Under the pieces are notes generated by a model, which had not been told where the DNA came from, did not search any database, and saw only the letters and a list, made by a program, of their open reading frames with translations. DNA of 35,058 nt from Pseudomonadota bacterium. Its GTDB lineage: Bacteria; Pseudomonadota; Alphaproteobacteria; Reyranellales; Reyranellaceae. Location of the stretch: NCBI GenBank assembly GCA_023386865.1, contig JAEWIV010000375.1, positions 1-35,058 on the forward strand. The letters are read 5' to 3'. The translations under genes were made by a program, and so were the position numbers. Every line of letters begins with the position of its first letter. Positions within the stretch are counted from its first letter, which is position 1. Below are positions 7,165 through 16,028 of the stretch, in pieces.

Positions 7165-8511
7165 ATGACGAAGCTGACCAAGCGGACCGTCGACGCGGCC
7201 GACGTCCGTGAAAAGGATTACTTCATCTGGGACGATGAGCTGCCCGGCTTCGGCCTGCGCGTCTTTGCTTCGGGCAAGCGTAGCTACCTTGTCCAATACC
7301 GTGCTGCCGGTCGGACCCGGCGCTACACCATCGGCCTACACGGCGTGTGGACGCCGGAGACAGCCCGCCAGGAGGCTAAGGTCCAGTTGGGGCGTGTTGC
7401 GCGTGGCAACAACCCCTCGGAAGAACGCCAGCTCGACTACAAGGCAATCACTGTCAAAGAGCTGTGCGCCCTCTACATCGCCGATCTAAACGCGGGACTC
7501 ATTCTCGGTAAAGGCGGGCACCCGAAGAAGCCTACAACGATCAGCACGGACACCGGCCGTATCGATCGACACATCCTCCCGTTGATCGGCACGCGACGGG
7601 TCAAGGATCTCACCAACGCCGACATCAACAAGGTCTTGAAGGACATCATGGCCGGGAAGACGCGCGTGTCCGTCAAGACAAAGAAGCTGCGCGGCAAAGC
7701 CATCGTGCGCGGCGGCGCCGGCACGGCGACCCGGACGGTCGGGCTACTAGGCGGCATCCTCACCTATGCAGTCGAGGCCGGGATCATCGACCGCAATCCC
7801 GCGCACGGCATTCGCAAGCCGAAAGATAACGTACGGAACCGTCGCCTCACTCAAGGCGAATATCGCGCCCTGGGCGAGATGCTGCGGAAAGCGGCCGAGA
7901 ACGAGAAGTATGCCATGACAGTCGACATTATTCGCCAGATCGCCCTGACCGGCTGCCGCCGCGCGGAAATGATAAAGCTGATGTGGACTGAAGCCGACAC
8001 GGAGGGCAGTTGCCTACGGCTTGTTGATAGCAAGGAAGGCGCTTCCATCCGTCCCATCGGGCTCCCTGTGGTCGAGTATCTTGAGCAGCGGCGCAAGGGG
8101 CAGACGAACACCTACGTTTTCCCCGGCCAGGGCGAGGATAGCGCCTTTGGTGGCTTCCCGAACCATTGGGAACAGATCTTCAAGGACTCACCACTTTCCG
8201 GTGTGACGCCGCACGTCCTTCGCCATAGCTTCGCCAGCATCGCGAACGATCTCGGCTTTACCGAAGTCACGATCGCCGCGCTCGTAGGCCATTCCAAGGG
8301 CTCGGTGACGAGCAAATACATCCACACGCTCGATACAGCGCTCATCGTGGCCGCGGATACGATCTCAGGTTACATTCAGGGGCTTCTCGACGGCAAGGAG
8401 TTCAAGAAGACCGCCTATGCGCTTGACCGGGATTCCCGCAAAGCGGCGCTTTTGCGCTTCCTACGAGAGGCGGTTGGAGAAGAGGCTCCGATCGAGCGTC
8501 TCGCGGCATGA
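7165..8511 (+). CDS. Tyrosine site-specific integrase (P4 type)
   Basis: This 448-residue recombinase is predicted to insert and excise the element at the tRNA-Arg 3' end. Its N-terminus (residues 1-90) is the DUF4102-type arm-binding domain with the DELPGFGLRV and YTIG landmarks. A core-binding region follows, then the catalytic domain with R265 in TGCRR-AE, H350-x2-R353 (HVLR), H376 in VGH and nucleophile Y385 in SKYIH. All the catalytic residues are present, so it should be active. A strong GGGGGG-AACG-type purine stretch precedes the ATG. Position next to the tRNA fragment is exactly as expected for a genomic island or ICE. It is convergent with the Mrr-like gene. Confidence 0.95.
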   Translation: MTKLTKRTVDAADVREKDYFIWDDELPGFGLRVFASGKRSYLVQYRAAGRTRRYTIGLHGVWTPETARQEAKVQLGRVARGNNPSEERQLDYKAITVKELCALYIADLNAGLILGKGGHPKKPTTISTDTGRIDRHILPLIGTRRVKDLTNADINKVLKDIMAGKTRVSVKTKKLRGKAIVRGGAGTATRTVGLLGGILTYAVEAGIIDRNPAHGIRKPKDNVRNRRLTQGEYRALGEMLRKAAENEKYAMTVDIIRQIALTGCRRAEMIKLMWTEADTEGSCLRLVDSKEGASIRPIGLPVVEYLEQRRKGQTNTYVFPGQGEDSAFGGFPNHWEQIFKDSPLSGVTPHVLRHSFASIANDLGFTEVTIAALVGHSKGSVTSKYIHTLDTALIVAADTISGYIQGLLDGKEFKKTAYALDRDSRKAALLRFLREAVGEEAPIERLAA

Positions 8512-8651
8512 TCCGGCCTGCGGTGCAGGCAAATCAGGTTATCGGCGCCAAGGGCTCAGCACTAGGCTGGCGTCGAACTATCCGGGCGCGGGTAGCCAAC
8601 CGGCTATGAGCGCGGCCAGCATCGTACCGGATTTGCCCCTCACGCCGCTCC

Positions 8652-9530
8652 CTACCAGGGGAACGGTGTGAGGACATCCACGCCAGCCCGCTTGGGACTG
8701 GGGGTCCTGATATCTGGAATGGCTTTCCACGGCTTTGCCGCTGGCTCGCGCGACTTGAACATGGAACTGAGTTGTGTGTAGTCAACCAGTTCCAGCTTGA
8801 TACCCAGTTTCTCTAGCCTGTGGTTTGCCGCGGCTTGACGCGCCGCGGGGCTATAGCCACTTCCCGTTGTCACGAACAGGCCGCGCGTCTCTCCCTGAAG
8901 AACAAGTGCGCCGACGAACTCTCGTATCGCCGCCACGCCCTCGTGCGATGCCGTTGTCCGACGCTTGAGTTGGACAACAAACGGTGTGTCGCCGTGGACG
9001 ACGTACAGGTCAATTCCACCATCAGCCGAGTATCCAGTCAGACGTACATCACATCGAAAGTGCTCCCGAAACACACTCTCGCACAGCTCCTCGAATCGTC
9101 GTGGGTGGATGTTTCGTACGTCCGCGAAGGTGAGAGACAAATGCTTCCTCAGCAAGCTCAGCGGCACCTCGTACCGATCAATCTCGAAGCGCCGCAGGAT
9201 ACCTTCATAGTAGCGGTGATACCTGTACTCTCCGATTGCATCAAACACATGGCCCGTCTCGCAGAACCACCAACCACAGCCCTTGCATTCGCCGGCAAAG
9301 GAGAAATCGCCGTAAAATGGCGAATTGTCAGGTTGCCCAAAAAACTGGAGCCCTGCGCCACAATAGTGACAGTGTGGAAACTCTAGGATCGGTATCCCAG
9401 TCTTCAGCACACGCCCGCTTTGCGAACTCGGATACGTCTTTCGCCGCTGACCGCGCCGTGGCTGCCTCACCGTCAAGTCCAACCAGACGTGATCGTTGTA
9501 GTACAGGCCGCGCGTTGGCATGACGATCAT
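8652..9530 (-). CDS. Mrr-like restriction endonuclease with zinc ribbon
   Basis: The 292-residue protein has a Cys-rich zinc ribbon at about residues 54-90 (C-x2-C and C-x2-C pairs: CHYCG and CKGCG) and a C-terminal Mrr-type PD-(D/E)xK nuclease domain at about residues 138-250. The domain starts with a HPRRFEELCESVF helix and has the core D-G-G-I-D then Q-L-K-R, plus the GLFVTTGSGYS strand typical of Mrr_cat. Mrr enzymes cut modified DNA or act as defence effectors. It is the last gene of a minus-strand run of defence genes, 80 bases after the previous stop, so co-transcription is plausible. No clear ribosome site marks the start; M4 is an alternative. Confidence 0.82.
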   Translation of the reverse strand: MIVMPTRGLYYNDHVWLDLTVRQPRRGQRRKTYPSSQSGRVLKTGIPILEFPHCHYCGAGLQFFGQPDNSPFYGDFSFAGECKGCGWWFCETGHVFDAIGEYRYHRYYEGILRRFEIDRYEVPLSLLRKHLSLTFADVRNIHPRRFEELCESVFREHFRCDVRLTGYSADGGIDLYVVHGDTPFVVQLKRRTTASHEGVAAIREFVGALVLQGETRGLFVTTGSGYSPAARQAAANHRLEKLGIKLELVDYTQLSSMFKSREPAAKPWKAIPDIRTPSPKRAGVDVLTPFPW

Positions 9531-9610
9531 TCTATGTCATGGCGCTAGATGGTGACCATCCCCATGAAGCGCAATGCGACGAACCGACCATCATTGGGGG
9601 CGCTCCGCCA

Positions 9611-11425
9611 TCAGCTCCGACATACCACGTATCCTTGGGCGTTCATTTCAGTGCAGGCCGAAAAGAACGACATTAAAAGCCAATAAAGTTGCACAAAGTG
9701 GGGATCGGGCGGACGACCCACCGCCACCTCATTGAGTGCGCTCTCGACAGAACGGCGGCTTAAGGACGACGTGACGATGAACACTCGGCGGATCGCATCT
9801 GGCGCGTTCCTGGCTCGAGCGAATTCGTCTGCTAGACCATTGCTGTCGCCACGAACGACGCGAGCGATTTGCGTTTGAACGCGATGGCCACGGTAGTTCT
9901 CTTTCCATCCACGGATCTTTGACGCCATGGCCTCCGGCGGTAGTCTCATGTTGTGCAGGTTCTTGATGGCCTGGCTTACTGAGATGTGAAACGGCTGGGC
10001 TCCAAGAGATAGATCTCCGTGTTTTGCATGATAGAAGGTAATGCGAGGCGGACTGCCAGAGTTGTTCACGCCTACGAAGTCGGCCCATTCATCTCCCAAG
10101 TCGTCGCACACAAGTACTTCATCTCCATCGGCGACGCTTGCGACGATCACTCCGAAGGTCGAATCCCCATCAAATGAGGTCTGCCGAGCTTTGAAGGTTC
10201 CTTTTTCATCTGTCACTGAATCGAGAAGGGCATTTGTGCGAAAGTGGCGAAGCAAAACAGCTCCGCCATCAACGAAGCTGTCATCGCGAAATAGCGTCCC
10301 GTCAATGTAAGCGAGTGAAAGCTGGTCAAAAAGCACAATGAAACCGTCCTCGCGATCGAGGTGCTTACGGAGCAACATCCGATCGGGATCCTGGCCGAGA
10401 GGATACTTGGTCTGCTCGACCTGGACGCGGCCGCTGAAAGGCAGGACTAGCTCGCGTAACGCAATTCTCGTCTGATTGAGTGCTATGGACCCGATCTTCG
10501 TCCCACTAGTGCTATCGACGAGATCCCTTCGCTTGCCGGTCCCTTCGACCTTCACCACGTTGTCCAGTTCCGCCAGTACAGCGTCGATCTCAGTCTTCGA
10601 GAGTTCGGTCAGCTGCGAATTCACTTCTCTCAACAGTCTTATTTCGTTGCGGTCATGGATCGCTTCGGTCAAGTCTGACACATCAACGACAAAGCTCATC
10701 GGCTGGACCGTGGCGGCAATGCTTGCCAAGTCGATCGCTCGCGCGAAGGTACGGATGAACGCCGCCGGCGCGCCTTTGGAATCGACCAGCTCATCAATCA
10801 CCGATTTCGCGTAGTCGACCAGCGCAAGGTGGCCTACGCGATCCGATCGTTGACTGATTCTTCCTGTGCTTGGCGTGGTCGCGTAGTGCCCGGCTCCTGA
10901 TCGCACAGCATAGGCCTGCGGCACGTAGCGACTCGCACCTGCGGGTCCGACGGTATTGAGCAGGTCATCTGCCTCAAACGTCTTGCTTCGCATCACGTGC
11001 TTTGACGCCGACATGTTTCGAAGTCGGATCTTTTCGAAGACTGCATCTGCACGAGCAATCGCAAGGTCAACCCGTTCAGCCGCTACGCGTCCGAGATATC
11101 GGGTGGAGAAAGCTGTCGGAAGATCAAGCTTCGACTTGAAGATCGCGACATGGTCGCGATACTCGACCAGAAGCACAAACCCGCACATTCGTTCGCTAAC
11201 CGCCGCCTGCTCCGGCAAGAACGACACCGGGCGATCATAAAGAAATGAGACTGCCGACCAAGTGGCCTCAACTGCCGGTACGCGGCAATGGTGGAATAGG
11301 TTCTGCGATGCTGACGGCTGGCTCGCGCGGATACGACGGATTAGCTCGTCCACTGCAGCGTTGCTGAGGGGCCGTTTAAGGCTGTGAAAGTTTGCGGTCT
11401 TTCCCGCTCGAAGGGCGTCAATCAT
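9611..11425 (-). CDS. Unknown 604-residue protein next to STAND ATPase
   Basis: I do not recognise a characterised family with confidence. I place the start at the ATG at 11425, preceded by GGGGGA, rather than a TTG 13 codons earlier. The protein is mixed alpha/beta with no transmembrane segment. The middle part (about residues 245-310) is helical and Leu/Glu-rich. The C-terminal third contains a block reading ITFYHAKHGDLS, then VSQAIKNLHNM, which looks like a conserved core (a nuclease-like or TIGR04141/DUF6119-type resemblance is possible but weak). It lies 85 bases downstream of the STAND ATPase gene in the same direction and upstream of the Mrr-like nuclease, so it may be a partner of one of them. 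Confidence 0.5.
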   Translation of the reverse strand: MIDALRAGKTANFHSLKRPLSNAAVDELIRRIRASQPSASQNLFHHCRVPAVEATWSAVSFLYDRPVSFLPEQAAVSERMCGFVLLVEYRDHVAIFKSKLDLPTAFSTRYLGRVAAERVDLAIARADAVFEKIRLRNMSASKHVMRSKTFEADDLLNTVGPAGASRYVPQAYAVRSGAGHYATTPSTGRISQRSDRVGHLALVDYAKSVIDELVDSKGAPAAFIRTFARAIDLASIAATVQPMSFVVDVSDLTEAIHDRNEIRLLREVNSQLTELSKTEIDAVLAELDNVVKVEGTGKRRDLVDSTSGTKIGSIALNQTRIALRELVLPFSGRVQVEQTKYPLGQDPDRMLLRKHLDREDGFIVLFDQLSLAYIDGTLFRDDSFVDGGAVLLRHFRTNALLDSVTDEKGTFKARQTSFDGDSTFGVIVASVADGDEVLVCDDLGDEWADFVGVNNSGSPPRITFYHAKHGDLSLGAQPFHISVSQAIKNLHNMRLPPEAMASKIRGWKENYRGHRVQTQIARVVRGDSNGLADEFARARNAPDAIRRVFIVTSSLSRRSVESALNEVAVGRPPDPHFVQLYWLLMSFFSACTEMNAQGYVVCRS

Positions 11426-11510
11426 CAATCCCCCGTTTGCAGAAGGCCGAGGACGATCGTGCAAATGCTTCGGCCGTCGAAAAGACCCTTTTCAAAGGAG
11501 CTCCGCTTCC

Positions 11511-14216
11511 CTAGGCAGTGCGTAACTTTGCCTCCAACCGATTCTTTCGCTCCCCAGGAGCGGCGCTATCGATTGCAAGTCTCAAGTCCTCTTTCGCGCC
11601 CGCATCTCCCAGCGCCGTACGAATGTCAAACCGCAGCTCGCGAAACTCGCTCACGAAGCGCTCCGCCTTGAGATGCTCGAGGGCGCGGTCAATCCATTGA
11701 AGCGCCCGAGCGGGATCGCCCGAAGCCAACCTGCAACGAGCCATTAGACGTTCCACGAATTCCGGTCTCGGTGGATCGTCGATGTTCAAGAGGATCGTCT
11801 CTGCCTCTGGGTGGCGGCCCATCTCGATCAGGAGTTCTGCATGACGCTGGAGGTGAAACGGCTCGGGTGCCGTCTCGCTCTCGAACCATCGCAGGGCCTC
11901 GCCTTGTAGCGCTCGCGTGTCGTTTCCCGGAGTGCGAGAAGCTTCAAACAGGATATCGGCCCAAGCGGCGCGATCCTCGTCGCTTCCGCCTTCGTCCAGC
12001 GAGTGCTGCGGCAAAGCCTGGAAAATACGGTTGAAGAGCTCAGGCTCTTCTTGCGAGCAGAAGCGGCCAACTGATGCGAAGGTCTTAAAGGCTTGTTGTA
12101 GGCCGATGTTGCCTGCGGCTACGATAGTCTTCTCGATTTTTGTCGCGTGAAGTTTGACCAACTCCCCGAGCCGAGGACCCGCAACCCACGGGAGTCGCTC
12201 CATCGCTGCAAGTAAGACCGAGAACGTAACGTCTTCGCCTCTTTCCGCTGCCTGAAGAATCTCACTAACAAGTTCGGTCGCCCTGTTTGAACGCCCTCTG
12301 CGATGCAGCAAAAGAAGCTGGAGCCGACTTTCCATGAGCGGGTAAGGACCCGACAGTACGCCCTCAAACATCTTTATAGCGGCATCCCGGTCGCCCAAGC
12401 GGCGGTACGCTTTGCCACGATGGTGAGCAATTTCCGATACCTGTCGGTCCGATAGGCCTGGAAGACGACCCAAGATCGAAAATAGCTCCACGCGGACCGC
12501 GAGGTTCTCTCTCGCTAGTTTTCGCCCGTGGACTTCTCGCTCGTACAAATAGAGCTTCTCAACGGCTTCAATGACGGTCATCACCGCGATCGACGGTGGA
12601 AGGGTGTCCCCCCAGAGGCGCGCCGTTTCTACAGGGTCCCCAACTAGACCAATATCCAGGTCCCGCGGCGCGCAAGTCGACAGCAACGCGTATAGGAGGG
12701 CAGGTCGTCGATCGCCATCTCGGACGAGCGATTCGATCTTGCTCTTGAGGCTATGGGAAACTGCGGGAAAGCGAAGACCGTGCTCCAGTACCGTCGTCTC
12801 CAAGTATTGTACTAGAGTGTCATTGAGTTCCGCCCGTCGCGTTGGCGTCCACCACTCATATTGAGCCGCAAGCGCCGAGTAGACGACGTCGTGAAGCCGT
12901 ACGACGCTCGCTCGATCTGCCGCGGTCAAGCCGTGACCCTGCAACCTGCGTACGCCCGCACTACGGATCACATGCTGAAGAAAGCCGCTCTCGCAATCGG
13001 CGCGGGCGGCCCATTCGAACACTGAAAGTTGCAGGGAGAGCGCTGTTCGAAGGTGGCCAATCAGCCGATCGGCAAGGCGCTGACTCTTGTCTTCAAGCTC
13101 ACCCACCGCCTCGCAGTCGTCGGCGATGACGTCCCATGTCACCCCGGTTCCCTTTATGCCGTTCATCAACGTAAGACTGAGCGGATGACCTCCGACAGTT
13201 TGCCAGATCAAATCGAACACCGAGTCAGGACAGGGAGTTGTCATGCCGCGGTTCAAGAGTAGTCGAGCTGTATCCGGAGCCATAAGCGGCAGCTGATAGT
13301 CACCAGGCCCGACAAAACGACGCGTTAAGATAGCGCGTGACTTCGGTCCACAAAGGTCGGCTAAAGCGTCAACGCTAAGATCGTCGGGAGCGTTGTCCAC
13401 GATGAGCAGGCAGGCGCTTGATCGGAGCAACTCCGTTAGATTCCGGTGTTCGCCGCCGGCCAGCAGCGGTATCGAACGGAGGTTCTCGACGCGTCTAACG
13501 TCTTCCCCTTCAAACCACAGAGGCAGAGGGTAGAGATCCTCATGCGCTGCAGCATAAGCTGCGGCCGCCTCCGACTTACCCAGCCCGGGCATCCCGGCGA
13601 TTACCACAGCCCGCTTTTGATCAAGCCTAGCGGTCAAATCGGAATCGATGTCAGGTCGGTTCAAGTGTCCTGCGCCGAGCCGTTTTGGAGCGTTACTGTT
13701 GGCTTCTTCGTCCCATATGCGCTGGAGGACAGGCAGGTACTCCGCAAGCTTGCTCACCGAGGCGACGCTAACCAGCACTTCATCCAACAGCAGTGCTCCG
13801 ATCTCCTCCGATCCCCAAACGTGCAAGGCGCGGCCGGCCATCTCTGGCCATGCAAGAACCTTAGTGTGGAAGTTGTCGGCGAGTTGCGCCCGCTTCTTGA
13901 GCGCCGATAGTAGGTAGATGTTCTTTACAGTTGGTTTGACTGTCAGGATCTGGCGAACGTCTCCCGTTGCTTTCAGCATCTCGCCGTCGAAGTATCCTTG
14001 CTCCGCCGAATAGGCTGCAGCCGTCAGACCATCGGCGCTCACGCTATCAACAAGTTTGTTGACCGGGAAACCTCTCAGATTGATCCCCTCATGGGTCATC
14101 GATTGGCCAACCACCAAATCGATCAAGAGACCGCCGAACCGTTCGAAATTTTGAGCAACAAAGGGGAGAGCGTCGGCAATCCGCTCAATGTTTTGCGCAC
14201 GTATTTGCGGGTGCAT
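11511..14216 (-). CDS. STAND (NB-ARC-type) ATPase with possible N-terminal nuclease domain
   Basis: This 901-residue protein has the layout of a bacterial NLR-like defence sensor. Residues 1-150 form a separate head in which FERFGGLLIDLVVG, G-x-P-V-x4-D57 and D62-G then Y-S-A-E71 resemble a divergent PD-(D/E)xK nuclease. The NTPase follows: Walker A GMPGLGKS at 208-215, Walker B LLIVDNA at 270-276, an AILTRR sensor at 295-300 and a GGHPLSL motif at 342-348 matching the GLPL motif of NB-ARC proteins. From about residue 560 to the end are helical repeats of TPR type, for example KAYRRLGDRDAAIKMFEGVL and the ALQWIDRALEHL helix. In the Avs/bNACHT systems the repeats bind phage proteins and activate the head. 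That this is such a system is inferred. Confidence 0.8.
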   Translation of the reverse strand: MHPQIRAQNIERIADALPFVAQNFERFGGLLIDLVVGQSMTHEGINLRGFPVNKLVDSVSADGLTAAAYSAEQGYFDGEMLKATGDVRQILTVKPTVKNIYLLSALKKRAQLADNFHTKVLAWPEMAGRALHVWGSEEIGALLLDEVLVSVASVSKLAEYLPVLQRIWDEEANSNAPKRLGAGHLNRPDIDSDLTARLDQKRAVVIAGMPGLGKSEAAAAYAAAHEDLYPLPLWFEGEDVRRVENLRSIPLLAGGEHRNLTELLRSSACLLIVDNAPDDLSVDALADLCGPKSRAILTRRFVGPGDYQLPLMAPDTARLLLNRGMTTPCPDSVFDLIWQTVGGHPLSLTLMNGIKGTGVTWDVIADDCEAVGELEDKSQRLADRLIGHLRTALSLQLSVFEWAARADCESGFLQHVIRSAGVRRLQGHGLTAADRASVVRLHDVVYSALAAQYEWWTPTRRAELNDTLVQYLETTVLEHGLRFPAVSHSLKSKIESLVRDGDRRPALLYALLSTCAPRDLDIGLVGDPVETARLWGDTLPPSIAVMTVIEAVEKLYLYEREVHGRKLARENLAVRVELFSILGRLPGLSDRQVSEIAHHRGKAYRRLGDRDAAIKMFEGVLSGPYPLMESRLQLLLLHRRGRSNRATELVSEILQAAERGEDVTFSVLLAAMERLPWVAGPRLGELVKLHATKIEKTIVAAGNIGLQQAFKTFASVGRFCSQEEPELFNRIFQALPQHSLDEGGSDEDRAAWADILFEASRTPGNDTRALQGEALRWFESETAPEPFHLQRHAELLIEMGRHPEAETILLNIDDPPRPEFVERLMARCRLASGDPARALQWIDRALEHLKAERFVSEFRELRFDIRTALGDAGAKEDLRLAIDSAAPGERKNRLEAKLRTA

Positions 14217-14297
14217 CGTGAGCTCGCGAAGGCCGGTTCAGCGCCTGGATAGCGCCTCGCTCCGTGCTCGAAAGATAGTGATTGCACCCCAGCGTGG

Positions 14298-14492
14298 CTA
14301 TTGCTTCAGCGAGCAAGTGCGCGTCAAGATGAGTTGATTAATCGGATAGGCATTCCACCCCAGATAAGCCAGGATGGAGGGCACGTTTCCGAATGTGCCC
14401 CCAGTCCAAGATCTCACGGACGTTTGTGGGCCTGCGCTGACAACCAGATCCAGAGCGATCAGGCCGGCGCTGAAGACCTTACCTGGCGACAC
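14298..14492 (-). pseudogene. PfkB-family sugar kinase remnant (N-terminus only)
   Basis: From a GTG at 14492 the frame reads the start of a PfkB/ribokinase-type kinase: an FSAGLIALDLVV strand, then W-TGGTFGNVPSILAYLGW, the conserved GG-x2-GN motif that binds the sugar. After about 52 residues the similarity stops, and the frame ends after 13 unrelated codons, whereas a full kinase has about 300 residues. It begins nine bases after the stop of the AbiJ-like gene, with no clear ribosome site. Another frame between 14217 and 14325 carries a further short open stretch (LLAEAIATLGCNHYLSS) that could be debris of the same or another gene. I call this a deletion remnant. Confidence 0.65.
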
Positions 14493-14501
14493 TCGGGTTG
14501 T

Positions 14502-15341
14502 TTATTCGCTCACATAGACGATGAGCGCGGCCGCCAGGCGCACCAGCAGGGTCGCTTCTTTCAAGCTTACCCCGCGTTCCTCCGATCCGTGTCTTGCCTC
14601 GTTGGAGGCAAAGCCCCAGAGCATGCCAAGCGACGTGTCGAGCGGCTTCGGAAAGAGGTCGGGACGCTTTTTGACGATCTGTCCGACTGTGGCGTTTTGC
14701 AGCCCGGTCACATCGCGCGTCAGCGCCTCGAATGCCGCCATGGCATGAAACACGGCGCCGGAGAGGTTCGGCTCCGGCCGGCGCGAGAGCGCTGCCATCG
14801 CTTCCCGTAGCTGCGTGGCGGCCTTCGCCCTGCCGGCGGTCTTCAGCGCCTCCCCGGCTTCGCGCACGGAACCCTCGAAGGCAGGATCGAAGCGCGAGAC
14901 GATTCGCTCGCCATCCATCTTCCAGCCGATCCCGGCAACTTCGAAGAATTTTGTGATGTCCTGCTGCATCGGATAGGCGCGCGGCTCCTCATCGAGGCCG
15001 GGAAGACGAGATTCATCTTCATAGAAGACAAGTTCGGAATAGATCTGCTCGGCGAGATCGTAGACTTGGTACCACGCAGCATCCGATCTAAATGCCTCCA
15101 GTTCCTTGTCGGCAACGTCGTGGTCGGACATGCCTTCCTCTTTGGAAAACTTTCGCGGGAAGGGGGAAATTCCGTGCTTATTGAAGATCCTGTGCGCGGC
15201 ATCCATCATGACCTTGGCGCCGACGTAGTTGTTGATGAGATCGATCAGGGCGTCTTTCAGGTGCGACGGGAGTTCGTCGCGGTAGGTGATCTCCGGAATC
15301 TGGTTGAGGCCCTGCCGTTCAGAGAATCTTGGTTTGGGCAC
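14502..15341 (-). CDS. AbiJ-like abortive infection protein with HEPN-type C-terminus
   Basis: I start this 279-residue protein at the GTG at 15341, because GGGGAG lies seven bases upstream and the frame beyond it has no protein-like sequence. The N-terminal ~100 residues match the AbiJ N-terminal domain style: PRFSERQG at residues 4-11 then a Y-R-D-E-L-x4-K-x2-L-x2-L helix. The C-terminal half is helical with a HAMAAFEALTRDVTG helix near residue 200 and a SNEARHG motif at 246-252. That motif has the look of a HEPN ribonuclease or AbiJ-family active site. Such proteins are toxins or RNases that stop phage growth by halting the cell. Function is inferred from domain resemblance. Confidence 0.68.
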   Translation of the reverse strand: MPKPRFSERQGLNQIPEITYRDELPSHLKDALIDLINNYVGAKVMMDAAHRIFNKHGISPFPRKFSKEEGMSDHDVADKELEAFRSDAAWYQVYDLAEQIYSELVFYEDESRLPGLDEEPRAYPMQQDITKFFEVAGIGWKMDGERIVSRFDPAFEGSVREAGEALKTAGRAKAATQLREAMAALSRRPEPNLSGAVFHAMAAFEALTRDVTGLQNATVGQIVKKRPDLFPKPLDTSLGMLWGFASNEARHGSEERGVSLKEATLLVRLAAALIVYVSE

Positions 15342-15545
15342 GCCGCGCTCCCCGTTTTCTCGGCGCCATCCTAGCGCAAGGAGAGCGGCATCGCGACGAG
15401 CGGGGGCCGAGAGGCTTCGTTCCTTCCGCTTGGCTTTCAAGTCTGACGCCGATCTAGCGGGGCGCGCTGCCGGGTCAATGGGCGGCCCGCTCCATTCGCG
15501 TTCGCTCCCGTGTTGCTCGTTTCCCACCCTAAAGGGCCCGCCGAC

Positions 15546-15991
15546 TTATGCGCCCGGCTCTCGTTTCCAGCGTCTTGAGAAATCTTCAAGCGAAAGGAGA
15601 CGAAGATGAAACTCTTGACCCCGTCTATCCGCGAACGCCTCTTGCTCAATGGCCGCATCCGGCAGGAAACAAGCGCCACGTAATAATCCTTCCGCTTGCG
15701 CTGGATGGTGTAGGCGAGGGCGATCAGGGTTGGCTGGCCGATGCTTTGCGCCAGCGCCTTCTCGGATAACGCTCGGCCAATACGGCCATTGCCATCCTCG
15801 AAGGTTGGATGGACACGAAGTAGAGATGAGCGATGCCGGCGCGGGTCAGCGGGCCGAACGGGTGCTTGCCGGTGGGGCTTGAGTTATTGAACCATTTTAT
15901 GAAGCCGCTTGTAGTCGGCACCGGAGACGACCTGCACCGGATCTGCGGGAGTCCGGTACCTTTCTCCATCTTGTAGCGTGAATTGTAACAT
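15546..15991 (-). pseudogene. Broken Fic-family AMP-transferase gene
   Basis: Pieces of a Fic protein are readable in three frames on the minus strand. From about 15991: a QVVSGADYK segment typical of the region before the Fic core. In a second frame from about 15910: KWFNNSSP then RAGIAHLYFVSI. In a third frame from about 15815: HPTFEDGNGRIGR, the Fic active-site motif, followed by ALSEKALAQ and an IQRKRKDYY helix. At least two frameshifts separate them, and the coding trace fades out towards a stop at 15546. The gene is clearly inactive. The 204 bases between it and the AbiJ-like start (15342-15545) hold no feature I can support. Confidence 0.8.
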
Positions 15992-16028
15992 GTTAACTTG
16001 TTGTTAGCAACGACTTGTAAGGTTCTTG
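15981..16028 (+). promoter_or_regulatory. AT-rich leader with repeated ACTTGT before HTH gene
   Basis: This is a short AT-rich stretch in an otherwise GC-rich area. It contains GTTAAC, a small hairpin GTTG-TTAG-CAAC at 15999-16010, and two direct copies of ACTTGT at 15996-16001 and 16013-16018, 17 bases apart. AAGG at 16019-16022 serves as the ribosome site for the following gene. The repeats could be an operator for the HTH protein they precede; this is a guess from position. Confidence 0.35.

Noticed and set aside
15342..15527. 62-residue N-terminal extension of the AbiJ-like protein
   Set aside because: The strong GGGGAG site before the GTG at 15341 and the family start (FSERQG) right after it favour the shorter form.
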